The notes beneath the pieces were generated by a model, which was not told the origin of the DNA, did not search any database, and was given only the letters and a program-made list of their open reading frames with translations. Of a stretch of DNA of 64,000 bases, positions 33,936 to 41,119 are shown one piece after another. A program made the translations under genes and the position numbers. How positions within the stretch are numbered: position 1 is the stretch's first letter; every line of letters begins with the position of its first letter. This DNA comes from a virus, in IMG/VR virus record IMGVR_UViG_3300027888_000004, positions 62,001 to 126,000 of that record, one strand, 5' to 3'.

Positions 33936-33950
33936 GAACATATTATAAAT
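33936..33950 (+). promoter_or_regulatory. Candidate phage promoter, GAACA-TATAAAT motif
   Basis: GAACATATTATAAAT lies 19 nt upstream of ATG 33970. It matches the 12926 element closely and contains the T4-late-like TATAAAT. Confidence 0.45.
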
Positions 33951-33969
33951 TAAGATAGGAGTACAGATA

Positions 33970-34338
33970 ATGAAACTTGACAAGTATCTAAATCAGCTCA
34001 ATGAGCAAAAGGTAAAGATTCCGGTTGAGCACCCTGGTATTCTTGAAGTTCCTGAGGGAAAGAATGTTGAAGATCTTCCAATGTCCCATTTTCAGGATCT
34101 AATTAAGAAAAAAGGATGGGTAGAAATTTCAAAAGCTCTTATTAACTTGAAAGTCTGGAATCGTGAAAGAGATAAACCCCTTTCTAGCTGGGCTGATGGC
34201 ATGCAAGAGAAACTTGCAAAGTGGGTTGAGAGTCAGAGAGAAAAGGGAGAGATGAAAGAAGATGTTAAGCTTTCAACCTTCTCATATGTTAACTTGCTTA
34301 AAGAGCAAGCTAAGAGACAATTAAAACGTCCTCGCTAA
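33970..34338 (+). CDS. Probable internal head protein with capsid-targeting peptide
   Basis: This 122-aa protein begins MKLDKYLNQLNEQ, where YLNQLNE fits the YxxxLxE pattern of T4 capsid-targeting sequences (for example YQEFIAE) cut by the prohead protease. The rest is basic and helical (KPLSSWADGMQEKLAKWVESQREK). A basic, small, cleavable protein suits packaging with DNA. Inference rests on the N-terminal motif and a candidate promoter directly upstream. Confidence 0.65.
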   Translation: MKLDKYLNQLNEQKVKIPVEHPGILEVPEGKNVEDLPMSHFQDLIKKKGWVEISKALINLKVWNRERDKPLSSWADGMQEKLAKWVESQREKGEMKEDVKLSTFSYVNLLKEQAKRQLKRPR

Positions 34339-34349
34339 CGGAATCAGAT

Positions 34350-34634
34350 ATGAATCCGATAGTCGAAAGGTATTTGAAAATAATACAAAGATTGCCCTCC
34401 ACATACAATCGCTTGAAGGAGATTGAGAAGGATGTAAGTGGTAGGATAGTTAGAAGTTTGACTAATCCTCAATTAATTGAGTTACATAGAAAATGTCATA
34501 TGCTTTATGGAGCATGGACAAAGAAGGGAAATGTGAAGAGAGAAGCATTTGAATTTCTTTTCAATGTACATGAAAAAATAGTAGAAGAAATGCTTCGTCG
34601 AAAAATAAATCACAATACTCCGCTGGAGATTTAA
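34350..34634 (+). CDS. Small basic protein with YLKIIQR N-terminus
   Basis: This 94-aa, highly basic protein begins MNPIVERYLKIIQRLPS. The N-terminus resembles the targeting peptides nearby (YLxxIx), but the final Glu is Arg, so cleavage is doubtful. It ends 12 nt before a tRNA-Gly-like gene. Function unknown. Confidence 0.62.
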   Translation: MNPIVERYLKIIQRLPSTYNRLKEIEKDVSGRIVRSLTNPQLIELHRKCHMLYGAWTKKGNVKREAFEFLFNVHEKIVEEMLRRKINHNTPLEI

Positions 34635-34646
34635 AAATGAATACAC

Positions 34647-34714
34647 GCGGAGGCCGGGTGGCCGGGATGGACCTTCCAAGTCCAGAAGGGGTTCGACTCC
34701 TCTCCCCCGCTCCA
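34647..34714 (+). tRNA. tRNA-Gly(UCC)-like gene with shortened D-arm
   Basis: Acceptor GCGGAGG pairs with CCCCCGC with one A-C mismatch, followed by T and an encoded CCA. The anticodon arm TGGAC, loop CTTCCAA, GTCCA gives anticodon TCC (Gly). The T-arm AGGGG, loop TTCGACT, CCTCT is good. The D-region is only about 12 nt and can form GGCC/GGCC, so the molecule is 68 nt, shorter than a standard tRNA. A functional minimal tRNA or a tRNA-like element is possible. Confidence 0.72.
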
Positions 34715-34724
34715 AAAAATCTCT

Positions 34725-34909
34725 CCACTATGCTACAAAAATCCCTCCGATCTCAGCATAGTGGTTGGTGCGAGTCCAGCCCATGCCGTCTGCGAATCTG
34801 CGGCCCTAGACACAGTTCGCACCAGAAAATCCTGACTGTGACTAGCCGACTCCGAGGGAAGATGTGGTTTGAGGAGCCCACCCCTTTTTAACAAGATTCG
34901 CATCTCCTC
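34725..34909 (+). ncRNA. Structured RNA, copy A of a tandem pair
   Basis: The first stem, CCACTATGCT/AGCATAGTGG (34725-34734 with 34755-34764), is perfect. TGGTGCGA (34766-34773) pairs with TCGCACCA (34817-34824). CTAGACACAGT (34806-34816) pairs with ACTGTGACTAG (34835-34845), crossing the previous helix and so forming a pseudoknot. A final TGAGGAG/CTCCTC helix brackets a CCCCTTTTT tract. Copy B downstream shares TCTGCGGCCCT, AGAAAA and GATGTGG, followed by CCAC-CCTTTTT. No known RNA class is recognised. Confidence 0.68.
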
Positions 34910-35113
34910 GATGCTATTGCCGCTGCCTTTACCTCTGATCTGCCGGGGGTTTGTGTGGTGTTTTGAGTCATGTCAATTCGTGTCTGCGGCCCTGCACGTG
35001 GTAGAGTTCGGTCCACACTAGAAAAAGGCCGCTGAACTCGTCCTCCTTTGGGATAGATGTGGCTGAGGGGGTCCACTCCTTTTTTAAAAGGGTCGCAACC
35101 CCCTCAATTTTTT
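34910..35113 (+). ncRNA. Structured RNA, copy B of a tandem pair, ending in a terminator
   Basis: The same layout as copy A is kept with different bases. GTGTGG (34953-34958) pairs with CCACAC (35013-35018), GCGGCC (34986) pairs with GGCCGC (35027), and GAGTTC (35004) pairs with GAACTC (35034). The helix at the 3' end is TGAGGGGGT/ACCCCCTCA (35064-35106) followed by seven T, a clear terminator. Base changes that keep pairing between copies A and B support a real RNA. The stretch 34715-35135 has no credible protein gene. Confidence 0.68.
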
Positions 35114-35135
35114 TCGTTTATAGAAGGAGTGAATG

Positions 35136-35561
35136 ATGAATAAAATTGATGAGTTGAAAAAATGGTTCGAAGAAATTGCTAGATACTGTCGAGTTGATAG
35201 GTTTCTAGAAGTCGTTGAAGATGAGGGAGAAGGAGATGGGAAAGGTTATGAGCATCGACTACGAGTTAGGTTATATACAAATGATCATAAATATGCCATA
35301 GTTGCTCATGACCGCAGTAAGGACAAAGGTTACCTTGGTTGTGTAGTATCCACAAGAAAACCAAGAGCTGGAGAAGACTGGACTCGTGGTAACGATTTAG
35401 CGGATGGCCCTTTTGAGAAGGAGACGTGGGAAAGAATTAAGAATGATATTATTGCTTATGAATTGGTTCCTATTACACTAAAAGTTGAAGCTAAGGCAGA
35501 TATTCCAGTAGAGGGGCCTTCAATTGAACCAGGAAATGAGGTTCAGGATGTTGGATGCTGA
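35136..35561 (+). CDS. Hypothetical protein
   Basis: This 141-aa protein is started at the second of two adjacent ATGs, six bases after AAGGAG. An acidic loop (EDEGEGDGKGYEH) near residue 30 precedes beta strands (LRVRLYTNDHKYAIVAHD) and GCVVSTRKPRAGEDW. It resembles small phage proteins of unknown function. It overlaps the next gene slightly. Confidence 0.68.
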   Translation: MNKIDELKKWFEEIARYCRVDRFLEVVEDEGEGDGKGYEHRLRVRLYTNDHKYAIVAHDRSKDKGYLGCVVSTRKPRAGEDWTRGNDLADGPFEKETWERIKNDIIAYELVPITLKVEAKADIPVEGPSIEPGNEVQDVGC

Positions 35562-35733
35562 AACGTGGGTAAAATTCTGTGAGAAACTTTTTCCAGGATA
35601 TAGGAATCTTACGAAAGAGGAAGCAGAGACCCACCATAACTTTCTATACAATTTCTTTGAGGAACAGAAAGATCCTGATCCAGAAATTCAGGAGGTTATC
35701 AATAATCATTTTTGGGAATTATTTGAGGATTAA
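35548..35733 (+). CDS. Small hypothetical protein
   Basis: This 61-aa protein is started at ATG 35548 behind GAGG; ATGs at 35524 and 35536 are possible. It is helical and acidic (DAETWVKFCEKLFPGYRNLTKEE). It overlaps the previous gene by 14 nt. No family recognised. Confidence 0.6.
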   Translation: MLDAETWVKFCEKLFPGYRNLTKEEAETHHNFLYNFFEEQKDPDPEIQEVINNHFWELFED

Positions 35734-35736
35734 CAA

Positions 35737-35991
35737 ATGAAAATTGTAAGGTGTTTATTTCGACATAGGTTTGTTAGCCTCAATATGTGTGAGAGAGAAA
35801 TAGCAACCTGTAGATACCGTGGATCAAGAGTATGGGGAACTATATATGAGTTGTCTGGGCAATTGTCAAAGAATCCTAGTGAAGTAGATGTTATCAAACC
35901 AATGAAATGTAGAAACTTTATAAAACTAGAGGGTTATAAGAGGAATAGAAATGACAGGAACTATGATCTTAGGCACGTGCGCAAAATGTGA
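35737..35991 (+). CDS. Small basic Cys-containing protein
   Basis: This 84-aa, Arg-rich protein has four Cys (CLF, MCE, TCRY, KCRN) spread along it, consistent with zinc binding. It starts 3 nt after the previous stop and overlaps the next gene by 41 nt. Unknown function. Confidence 0.6.
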   Translation: MKIVRCLFRHRFVSLNMCEREIATCRYRGSRVWGTIYELSGQLSKNPSEVDVIKPMKCRNFIKLEGYKRNRNDRNYDLRHVRKM

Positions 35992-36184
35992 TGACCATGA
36001 AGTAAGGAGCGATCGGAGTTATTGTAAAAAAGAAAGTTGTTACTCTGAGATCTCGAAGTGTATTACAGTTGAGGCATTGAGGTTATTTTTAAAACAAGAC
36101 AGAATTCTATCGGTACATATAATCAATGAAATCAAAAAAGGCAAAAAATATATACCAAAACAAGGCATTGCTCAAGTCGATTAG
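35951..36184 (+). CDS. Small zinc-finger-like protein
   Basis: This 77-aa protein starts at ATG 35951 behind AAGAGGAA. Cys pairs CAKC and C..ESC, with a fifth Cys after, form a compact N-terminal metal site (residues 10-37). A basic C-terminal tail follows (KKGKKYIPKQ). Unknown function. Confidence 0.62.
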   Translation: MTGTMILGTCAKCDDHEVRSDRSYCKKESCYSEISKCITVEALRLFLKQDRILSVHIINEIKKGKKYIPKQGIAQVD

Positions 36185-36207
36185 AAAAGGTCGGAGGCAA
36201 ATGCGAA

Positions 36208-37182
36208 ATGGCGAAAAGTGGAGAACTCACAAACAAGTCTTTGGCAAAAAGAATTGATAAATTTATAGATAACCGAATTTTAGTTGTTGGTGATATAATA
36301 GTAGATGAATTTATATGGGGTCATGTCAAAAGAGTTTCCCCCGAAGCTCCAGTCCCAATAGTTAATGTTGAAAGGCGATCCATGATGCTCGGAGGCGCCG
36401 GAAACGTAGTACATAACATTATTTCTTTGGGGGGAAATGCTACAATCTGTGGAGTAATCGGGAGTGATTCTACAGGATGGAAGTTACGAGAAATGCTTAT
36501 AAGCATAAGCAGCCCTACCGACTATATTATAATAGATGAAGGAAGACCAACTACTGTAAAAACTAGAGTAGTAGCTCACTCTCAGCAAGTTGTTCGAGTC
36601 GACCTGGAAGATACAAAACCTATTAGCTCAGAATATACCAAGAAAATTCTAGATGCAATTACTGACCAATTACCAATACTACACGCTATTATAATTGCTG
36701 ATTATGGAAAGGGTGTTGTTACTCAAGAGCTTATGGACGGAATTCGCTCAATTATACCTAATGATCTTATTTTAGCAGTAGATCCTAAGGTACAGAATAT
36801 AGAATTATATAAAGGGGCCACACTAATTACTCCTAATTCTTATGAAGCTAAACTTATGGCAAATACAGATACTATAGATGAAGCTGGTCGATTACTACTC
36901 GATAAACTTAATTGTAAGACAGTATTAATAACACGTGGGGAAAAGGGAATGACCCTTTTTGAAGATAATCAAATTATCCAAATACCTACAATAGCAAGAA
37001 AGGTTTTTGATGTATCTGGAGCGGGTGATACTGTAATTAGTACCTTTACTCTATCGTTAGTCTCTGGACTAAACTCAAAGCAGGCAGCAATACTTGCAAA
37101 TGCTGCAGCCGGTTTGGTGGTTGCAGAGGTTGGTACTGCTGCTATATCAGCAACTAGATTAAAACAATTTTTATTGGAGTAA
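36208..37182 (+). CDS. PfkB-family sugar kinase, HldE domain 1-like (heptose-7-phosphate kinase)
   Basis: This 324-aa protein matches the kinase half of HldE/RfaE, which makes D-glycero-beta-D-manno-heptose 1,7-bisphosphate. Motifs: VVGDIIVDEFIWG (28-40), RVSPEAPVPIVNV (46-58), GGAGNVVHNI (64-73), IADYGKGVV (about 167), and the catalytic SGAGDTVIS near residue 270. The full-length kinase domain is present without the C-terminal nucleotidyltransferase. That half occurs as a separate gene at 47075. Together they supply two steps of ADP-heptose synthesis. The phosphatase GmhB is not seen here. GGAGG precedes the start at good distance. Confidence 0.88.
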   Translation: MAKSGELTNKSLAKRIDKFIDNRILVVGDIIVDEFIWGHVKRVSPEAPVPIVNVERRSMMLGGAGNVVHNIISLGGNATICGVIGSDSTGWKLREMLISISSPTDYIIIDEGRPTTVKTRVVAHSQQVVRVDLEDTKPISSEYTKKILDAITDQLPILHAIIIADYGKGVVTQELMDGIRSIIPNDLILAVDPKVQNIELYKGATLITPNSYEAKLMANTDTIDEAGRLLLDKLNCKTVLITRGEKGMTLFEDNQIIQIPTIARKVFDVSGAGDTVISTFTLSLVSGLNSKQAAILANAAAGLVVAEVGTAAISATRLKQFLLE

Positions 37183-37225
37183 GAGATGGATTATTATGAG
37201 ACAATAATTGAAAAAGGATTAGAGA

Positions 37226-37726
37226 ATGCTGAACGATCAAGAAAAGAGAAGTCCGAAGATGGTGATAATGTGCGGACTACCGAAGAGCGGGAAATCGACA
37301 ATAGTGGACCGAGAATTGCGGGAGTACCAAGTCATTTGTGGTGATGATATTAGACTTGCACTTGGAGTTGAATTTGATCCAAGACTAGAAGAATTTGTGT
37401 GGGGTACATTTAATACAATGGTAAGAGCTAGTCTAATTAGAGGATTAGATGTAGTTCTTGATGGAACACATACAACAAGATTTAGAAGAGAAAGAGTTAT
37501 TAATTTAGGGAAAGAATATGGAGCAGATATAACAATCATCCATGTAAAAACTCCATATGAAACTTGTATCAAAAGAGCAATCGAATCAGACTTTCCACTA
37601 GCTGTCATGGAAAGGATGCGAGCTAATCTAGAGCTTGAACCTCCATCGGAAGAAGAAGGTGTAGAAGTAGTTGAGAAGAGTGTTGAAATTATTCACGGAG
37701 CTGTTGTAATAACTGGATACAATTAA
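37226..37726 (+). CDS. P-loop kinase (polynucleotide kinase-like AAA_33 type)
   Basis: This 166-aa protein has a Walker A GLPKSGKST (17-25), then CGDDIRLALG (38-47), the lid/substrate-site DGTHTTRFRRER and THVK-type strand IIHVKTPYETCIKRA. This layout is shared by the kinase domain of T4 PseT and similar small P-loop kinases. It could phosphorylate nucleic-acid 5' ends or small metabolites. It lies 18 nt before the APS kinase. An overlapping frame starting at 37185 is ignored. Confidence 0.78.
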   Translation: MLNDQEKRSPKMVIMCGLPKSGKSTIVDRELREYQVICGDDIRLALGVEFDPRLEEFVWGTFNTMVRASLIRGLDVVLDGTHTTRFRRERVINLGKEYGADITIIHVKTPYETCIKRAIESDFPLAVMERMRANLELEPPSEEEGVEVVEKSVEIIHGAVVITGYN

Positions 37727-37743
37727 TTAATTAGAGGATTATA

Positions 37744-38079
37744 ATGGTATATTGGATTACAGGTAGATCTGGGGCTGGTAAAACAACTTTAGCAAAGCGT
37801 ATTGCAAAACAAACAAATGGAATTATTTTAGATGGAGATAAAATAAGGGAATATTTTCCCTCTGATTTTACAGACGAGGGAAGAGAAAACAATATAATGC
37901 TTATAGCAAAATTTGCTACGTTATTAGAGGAACAGGGGTTTACAGTTGTAGTCGCTTGTGTTAGCCCAAAAAGAGAATGGAGGAGGAAGGCACAATCATT
38001 ACTTAACGAATGTCTTGAAATTTGCCTTCCCTTTGGAGAATTATGGGAAGGAACTGACTATGAAGAACCAGAATATTAA
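37744..38079 (+). CDS. Compact APS kinase (adenylylsulfate kinase)
   Basis: This 111-aa protein has Walker A GRSGAGKTTLAKRI (7-20), LDGDKIREYFPSDFTDEGRENNI (31-53) and VVVACVSPKREWR, all APS kinase signatures. It ends GTDYEEPEY, matching the terminal YExP motif. It is much shorter than usual (about 170-200 aa): the lid segment between the SP and YExP motifs is nearly absent. It would produce PAPS, the donor used by the sulfotransferases that follow. The next gene overlaps it by 20 nt. Confidence 0.85.
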   Translation: MVYWITGRSGAGKTTLAKRIAKQTNGIILDGDKIREYFPSDFTDEGRENNIMLIAKFATLLEEQGFTVVVACVSPKREWRRKAQSLLNECLEICLPFGELWEGTDYEEPEY

Positions 38080-38731
38080 AGTAGTAATTGCACCGTGGGG
38101 TGGTCATGCGACATCCCATATCCGTAGATTCATGGATGCGTATATGCGACCTGATGTGGTTCTTGGTGCTAATGGTGACATATGTCATATGCCAAAACCG
38201 ACCATGCAAAAAGCATGGAAACATCGTACAGGAACCGATCTTGATATGAGTATCACTCTTAATGACAATTTAGTAAGATTTATTCATAACTCAAAAAAGC
38301 CAATTTTATTGAGTGGCGGAGTTTCCAAATTTAGTCCGTTTCTAACAATAAACTCAGTTAAAGCAATGTGTATTGTACGCAACCCTGTATATGCTTATTG
38401 TTCAATGTATAGTCGAAGGCATCCAGAAAAAGCTGAACCTTTTGGGGGAATAGATACAAAAGAATTAGCTATTTGGTATACAACTAGATGGAATAATATC
38501 GTGTATGACTTTCTTGAATCAGGAAATCCTATTATCAGGTTTGAGCATTGGACTGATGATATGAAGCGCCAAGACGTTGGCCAATTTAGAAAACTAATAA
38601 ATTCTATAGATCATAGGAGAGCATCTACTAAAAAACCAATAAGTAAAGAAATAGAAGATTTAGTTATTAAAAGAACCAGAGAATTATATGGAGAAATTAA
38701 TAAATTTCATAAGCGCCTAAGAGGGAGATAA
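38060..38731 (+). CDS. Sulfotransferase-like protein (diverged)
   Basis: This 223-aa protein is started at ATG 38060 behind GGAAGGAA, inside the APS kinase end. The PAPS-binding loop is degenerate (APWGGHATSHIRRF, 9-22), but a 3'-phosphate motif is clear (IVRNPVYAYCSMYSRR, about 111-126), as in sulfotransferase families. C-terminal helices are basic. It may be an active diverged enzyme or a subunit. The call depends strongly on context. Confidence 0.68.
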   Translation: MKNQNIKVVIAPWGGHATSHIRRFMDAYMRPDVVLGANGDICHMPKPTMQKAWKHRTGTDLDMSITLNDNLVRFIHNSKKPILLSGGVSKFSPFLTINSVKAMCIVRNPVYAYCSMYSRRHPEKAEPFGGIDTKELAIWYTTRWNNIVYDFLESGNPIIRFEHWTDDMKRQDVGQFRKLINSIDHRRASTKKPISKEIEDLVIKRTRELYGEINKFHKRLRGR

Positions 38732-38733
38732 TA

Positions 38734-39429
38734 TTGGGAGTAAAGATATTAGTAGTTGGTTTTCCAAGGAGTGGAACTACCCTTACATACAGAGTTTGTA
38801 AGAAACATCCCCAAGTGGCGGGCATGTTTAATGAAGAACATATTCTAAGAAGTAGATCTTTACCGGGATTTCGATTTGTGAATAAGCAGTATTTATATAA
38901 TAGGTACCCGAAATTCAAACTTAATTATGGAGAAAAACTAATTTATGAGAAAGGAGTTTTGGGTAAAAGGCATATATCAAATGTTACTGTAGTTGACTAT
39001 TGTAAACAGTGGAATAAAACATTTGGAAAAGATTCAAGAATAATTCAAATAGTGAGACACCCCTTTGATTCTTGGAATTCAATTATAAGGTTTAAATATA
39101 GGAGTCGAAGAATAGAGAAAGAAATACCAAGAATGTTTGATCAGTATCTTAAATGTATACCTAATTATACACAAGAAATTTCAGAATTGAAGACATGCTT
39201 AACTATCAAGTACGAGAATTTAGTTTTAAATTTTAAAGAGATCACTGCAAATATATATAAGCACTGTAATCTAGATCCCTTTAATTATAGCGAAGTTGTA
39301 AGGACAGGAAGAGCCTTTAACTACAAGAGAAATGGTTTTGGACTAAAGGTTGATTCAAGACTTAATAAAGTTATTGATGTATTCAATAGATTCGATGGAC
39401 CAAAATATGAGTTAGGAGATTCATCTTGA
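38734..39429 (+). CDS. PAPS-dependent sulfotransferase
   Basis: This 231-aa protein starts at TTG 38734 behind GAGGGAG. The 5'-PSB loop GFPRSGTTLTYRVCKKHP (9-26) and the 3'-PB motif IVRHPFDSWNSIIRFKY (about 108) are textbook. It would transfer sulfate from PAPS to a hydroxyl, probably on a glycan. It overlaps the next sulfotransferase by ATGA-type coupling. Confidence 0.85.
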   Translation: MGVKILVVGFPRSGTTLTYRVCKKHPQVAGMFNEEHILRSRSLPGFRFVNKQYLYNRYPKFKLNYGEKLIYEKGVLGKRHISNVTVVDYCKQWNKTFGKDSRIIQIVRHPFDSWNSIIRFKYRSRRIEKEIPRMFDQYLKCIPNYTQEISELKTCLTIKYENLVLNFKEITANIYKHCNLDPFNYSEVVRTGRAFNYKRNGFGLKVDSRLNKVIDVFNRFDGPKYELGDSS

Positions 39430-40214
39430 AATTTCCAGACTTTATAATAGCAGGTTTTATGAAATGTGGAACAACACAACTATTTCTAAATTTAAATAAA
39501 CACCCTGACGTAACAATGTGCAAACCAGCAGGGCCAATAAGACCAGGAGTCAGTGGTGGTACAGAAATGAGATTCTGGGGTTTAAATAATTGGAAGAGAG
39601 GAGTCGACTGGTATAAAAGTAGATTTCAGGGTGATATTTGTGGTGAGAAAAGTCCAGATTATGCAGGTTATAAAAAGTGTATGAGACTTATGTCTCAACA
39701 TTCTCCAGACACTAAGCTATTAATAGGTATTAGAAACCCAATTGATCGAGCATATTCACATTATCAGATGAATCTCCAGCAGAGAAAATTAAGTTGGCCA
39801 TTTAGTCTTGATAATTGTAAAAGTCAACCTAGGGGAAAACTCTATTTACAGTTGGGTATGTATCATAAGCTACTTACAAATAATGTTCTATTATTTTTCC
39901 CAAGAGAACAGATTTATATATACATTTGTGAGAGGATGAAAGTTAATTTAACTGAGGAGATGAAAAAGATATATAATTTTATTGGAGCTAAACTAATTGA
40001 ATTGCCAACTGAGAGAATACCTACGTCTAAGAGGTATAATAAAAAGACAGATGATATGTACGAGGATAGTCAGGAAAAAGTATATAAAGTTTGGTCAAGA
40101 AAATATGAACCTATAAAGAAAAAGGATAAAAGAGAGTTTAATGATTTTTATAAAGAACATAATGAAAAGTTATTTGACCTTCTAGGATACAGAATAGAGG
40201 AATGGGAGAATTAA
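39426..40214 (+). CDS. Heparan-sulfate-type sulfotransferase
   Basis: This 262-aa protein has AGFMKCGTTQLFLNLNKHP (9-27), the GxxKxGTT loop of carbohydrate sulfotransferases, GEKSPDY (about 72), and the 3'-PB motif IRNPIDRAYSHYQMN (about 101-115). These match the heparan/N-deacetylase-sulfotransferase family that sulfates glycans. It is coupled to the preceding sulfotransferase gene. Highest-confidence glycan sulfotransferase of the four. Confidence 0.88.
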   Translation: MKFPDFIIAGFMKCGTTQLFLNLNKHPDVTMCKPAGPIRPGVSGGTEMRFWGLNNWKRGVDWYKSRFQGDICGEKSPDYAGYKKCMRLMSQHSPDTKLLIGIRNPIDRAYSHYQMNLQQRKLSWPFSLDNCKSQPRGKLYLQLGMYHKLLTNNVLLFFPREQIYIYICERMKVNLTEEMKKIYNFIGAKLIELPTERIPTSKRYNKKTDDMYEDSQEKVYKVWSRKYEPIKKKDKREFNDFYKEHNEKLFDLLGYRIEEWEN

Positions 40215-40215
40215 T

Positions 40216-40587
40216 ATGGAAACAATGGCTAAAATTATGACCTTTATAAAAGATTTTGGGATTGTCATACTAGCAGTCATCATAGGTATTATATTCTTCA
40301 GCATGAGAACTGAAACGTCAGAAATGTTAAGAAATCAATTCGAATATAATATGAGGCAACAGGAGAATATATATAAGCTAGTTGACAGTCTACAAAATTT
40401 GGCTAAAGCACAGCAAGATTTTGTGACCAAATTCGAACAAAGAAAAGAAGTGGTACAAGAAATAAAAGTTGACTTAGGTAGATCAATACGAACGCTTAAC
40501 AGAAGTGTTAAGGAGCTAAAAAATGTTCAAGATCCTAAAGAATCCTATACTCTTCTTGCTAATTCTTGGAGTTGGAGTCCTAACTAG
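40216..40587 (+). CDS. Inner-membrane spanin-like protein
   Basis: This 123-aa protein has an N-terminal transmembrane helix (DFGIVILAVIIGIIFF, about 13-28) and a periplasmic coiled coil to about residue 105. This is the i-spanin layout that bridges inner and outer membranes in Gram-negative lysis. The next gene, a lipoprotein, starts inside its 3' end, the nested arrangement typical of Rz/Rz1. Confidence 0.7.
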   Translation: METMAKIMTFIKDFGIVILAVIIGIIFFSMRTETSEMLRNQFEYNMRQQENIYKLVDSLQNLAKAQQDFVTKFEQRKEVVQEIKVDLGRSIRTLNRSVKELKNVQDPKESYTLLANSWSWSPN

Positions 40588-41110
40588 TTGTGCAGGAGCA
40601 CAAAAATTCGAACCTCCTGATGAATTTAAACCAATTGAAGTAGAGGAAAGATTTACTAAACCATTTAAACTTAGAATAGACAAATTAGCTGAAATTTTGG
40701 AGAAGGTTCACAAGATGGATAAACCTGTTCCAATCTATCTTGTGAGAAAGGGGAATACTAGTGACTTTGATTGGGAAGGGGAAATTCCCGATGATGCTCA
40801 GATAATCGGTTACCTTGTGAAAGAGCATAATAAGATAGTTGCTAAAATAGAGCAAGGTAAGATGATGACTGAGATTGCTGACCTTCTTGTACAAAGAGTT
40901 CAAGTTGAAGTAGAACTTTATAACTCAATGCTAGAACTAGTCAAACTCCAAGATGTTACCGTTCAACGATATAGAACTTTATGGATAAATGCAGAGAATA
41001 GAGTCTTACAATTGGAGTATGAATTGAAGCAACAAAGAATAGAACATAAGGTTACACTTGGAGTTGTGGGAACTGTAGCGGTGGCAATAGCAGTAATATT
41101 AGCGTTATAG
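40523..41110 (+). CDS. Lipoprotein, o-spanin-like, with C-terminal membrane helix
   Basis: This 195-aa protein has a lipoprotein signal peptide (FLLILGVGVLTSCAG; lipobox Cys at about 23), a Pro/Glu-rich N-terminal mature part, coiled-coil segments, and a C-terminal hydrophobic helix (VTLGVVGTVAVAIAVILAL). It starts 65 nt inside the i-spanin-like gene. The terminal membrane helix is unusual for an o-spanin and would anchor both ends, as in unimolecular spanins. Confidence 0.68.
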   Translation: MFKILKNPILFLLILGVGVLTSCAGAQKFEPPDEFKPIEVEERFTKPFKLRIDKLAEILEKVHKMDKPVPIYLVRKGNTSDFDWEGEIPDDAQIIGYLVKEHNKIVAKIEQGKMMTEIADLLVQRVQVEVELYNSMLELVKLQDVTVQRYRTLWINAENRVLQLEYELKQQRIEHKVTLGVVGTVAVAIAVILAL

Positions 41111-41119
41111 GAGAATATA

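Noticed and set aside
34715-35113. Known ribozyme (hammerhead, twister, HDV-like) or group I intron
   Set aside because: The conserved core motifs of these classes could not be found in either copy.
37185-37343. Small frame starting at 37185 ahead of the P-loop kinase
   Set aside because: It has no good ribosome site and lies mostly inside the kinase gene in another frame.
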